Positions 63,801 to 64,000 of a stretch of 64,000 nucleotides of DNA are shown here, piece by piece. How positions within the stretch are numbered: the stretch's first letter is position 1; each line of letters begins with the position of its first letter. The notes beneath the pieces are model-generated. The model saw only the letters and a list, made by a program, of their open reading frames with translations, searched no databases and was not told the origin of the DNA. Made by a program: the position numbers and the translations under genes. The stretch is taken from NCBI GenBank assembly GCA_003117195.1, contig BDSI01000006.1:372001-436000 (forward strand). The letters are read 5' to 3'. Origin of the DNA: Eudorina sp. 2006-703-Eu-15. Its lineage: Eukaryota; Chlorophyta; Chlorophyceae; Chlamydomonadales; Volvocaceae.

Positions 63801-64000
63801 ACCCATGGGTCCAGGGACAGGGACAGTGGGCCACACCGGCCCATGGATCCAGCGGCGCCGGCGGCGTGAACCCCATCGACTGGGCGCCATCGCTGCAGCC
63901 CGCGCTCAGTCGGGCCGAGAACCGGCGGGGGCCGTCGGAGGCGCAGCAGCTGCTCACACCGGCGCCCACCGCGGAGGCGCCACCCGGTTCCTTCCCGCGC
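54830..64000 (+). CDS. Sfi1-type centrin-binding protein with fascin-like N-terminus (3' end beyond window)
   Basis: Exons: 54830-54928, 55028-55252, 55444-55508, 55668-55825, 56164-56447, 56919-56941 (tentative), 56988-57158, 57377-57493, 57878-60054, 60491-60662, 60970 to beyond 64000. Phases agree throughout; the 23-nt sixth exon is the weakest call. At least 2174 codons lie in the window. Residues 1-108 end in LQARKKTPHLVFFSPRLG followed by VWEQWK, the pattern of plant DUF569/actin-crosslinking beta-trefoils. From about residue 280 to 1170 come many Trp repeats such as VLAAWHLVSRRL, VLRRWMGLTKA, VFAAWRAVAL, LLRAWQRAAARRAR and SCLRAWQQHASL, spaced as in Sfi1, which binds centrin at spindle poles and basal bodies. 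The last exon is Ala/Gln/Pro-rich with four PEPGP-type repeats. A possible donor at about 63780 was not used because the frame stays open. Confidence 0.85.
61679..62770 (+). repeat. Four degenerate PEPGP protein repeats in the Sfi1-like tail
   Basis: Copies begin at 61679, 61976, 62321 and 62723. Copies 2 and 3 read PEPGPLYQIRQGG and AEPGPLFQIKDGSS, each followed by a VGRA ending; copy 1 is PEPGPQVQVRQ and copy 4 PEPGRMSPLRQ. They are separated by low-complexity sequence. Confidence 0.75.

Overview
The window looks like nuclear DNA of a volvocine green alga (Chlamydomonas/Volvox group). The reasons are high GC, many short introns with GTGAGT/GTGCGT-type donors, long CA/GT microsatellites inside introns, strings of Gln, Ala and Gly in coding exons, TGTAA-like 3' signals, and gene families typical of that group (an OPR-like and a large PPR organelle RNA protein, and a giant Sfi1-type centrin-binding protein). 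I see no tRNA, rRNA, CRISPR array or bacterial operon. Every family assignment is by reading; no database search was possible.

Layout. About 420-10073 holds no gene I can support: it is ORF-poor, C/A-rich on the + strand and full of microsatellites. Six genes then lie head-to-tail on the minus strand: (1) a Gln-rich, regulator-like protein of unknown function (10074 to about 15000, 5' end unresolved); (2) a complete 8-exon RCC1-repeat protein of 415 aa (16261-21681); (3) a complete 6-exon protein of 746 aa that joins a PD-(D/E)XK nuclease-like domain to a protein kinase domain (22969-26727); (4) a large PPR protein of at least 18 exons (29717-41193); (5) a DUF1399/GRDP-like protein of 978 aa (43680-48466); (6) a 2-exon OPR-like protein of 1228 aa (50399-54574). 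Divergent from the last, and only 255 bp away, a plus-strand gene starts at 54830 and runs off the right end: an apparent fascin-like beta-trefoil N-terminus, then Sfi1-type Trp repeats, then a long low-complexity tail.

Most exon models were checked by intron phase. RCC1, nuclease-kinase, GRDP-like and OPR-like models close exactly in frame. One junction is unresolved in the PPR gene (40050-40572), the short sixth exon of the Sfi1 gene is tentative (56447-56988), and the first exon(s) of the Gln-rich gene are uncertain.

How the genes relate. They do not form a pathway. The PPR and OPR-like genes probably encode organelle RNA-binding factors; the Sfi1-like gene probably serves centrin/basal-body structures. 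The most unusual segment is 22350-27300: the nuclease-kinase gene, a long imperfect inverted repeat just past its stop codon (arms of about 60 bp, loop of about 48 bp), a 29-bp tandem repeat, and diverged copies of one segment on both sides of the gene. This is the best candidate for an undescribed mobile or conflict-type module with an embedded small-RNA hairpin.
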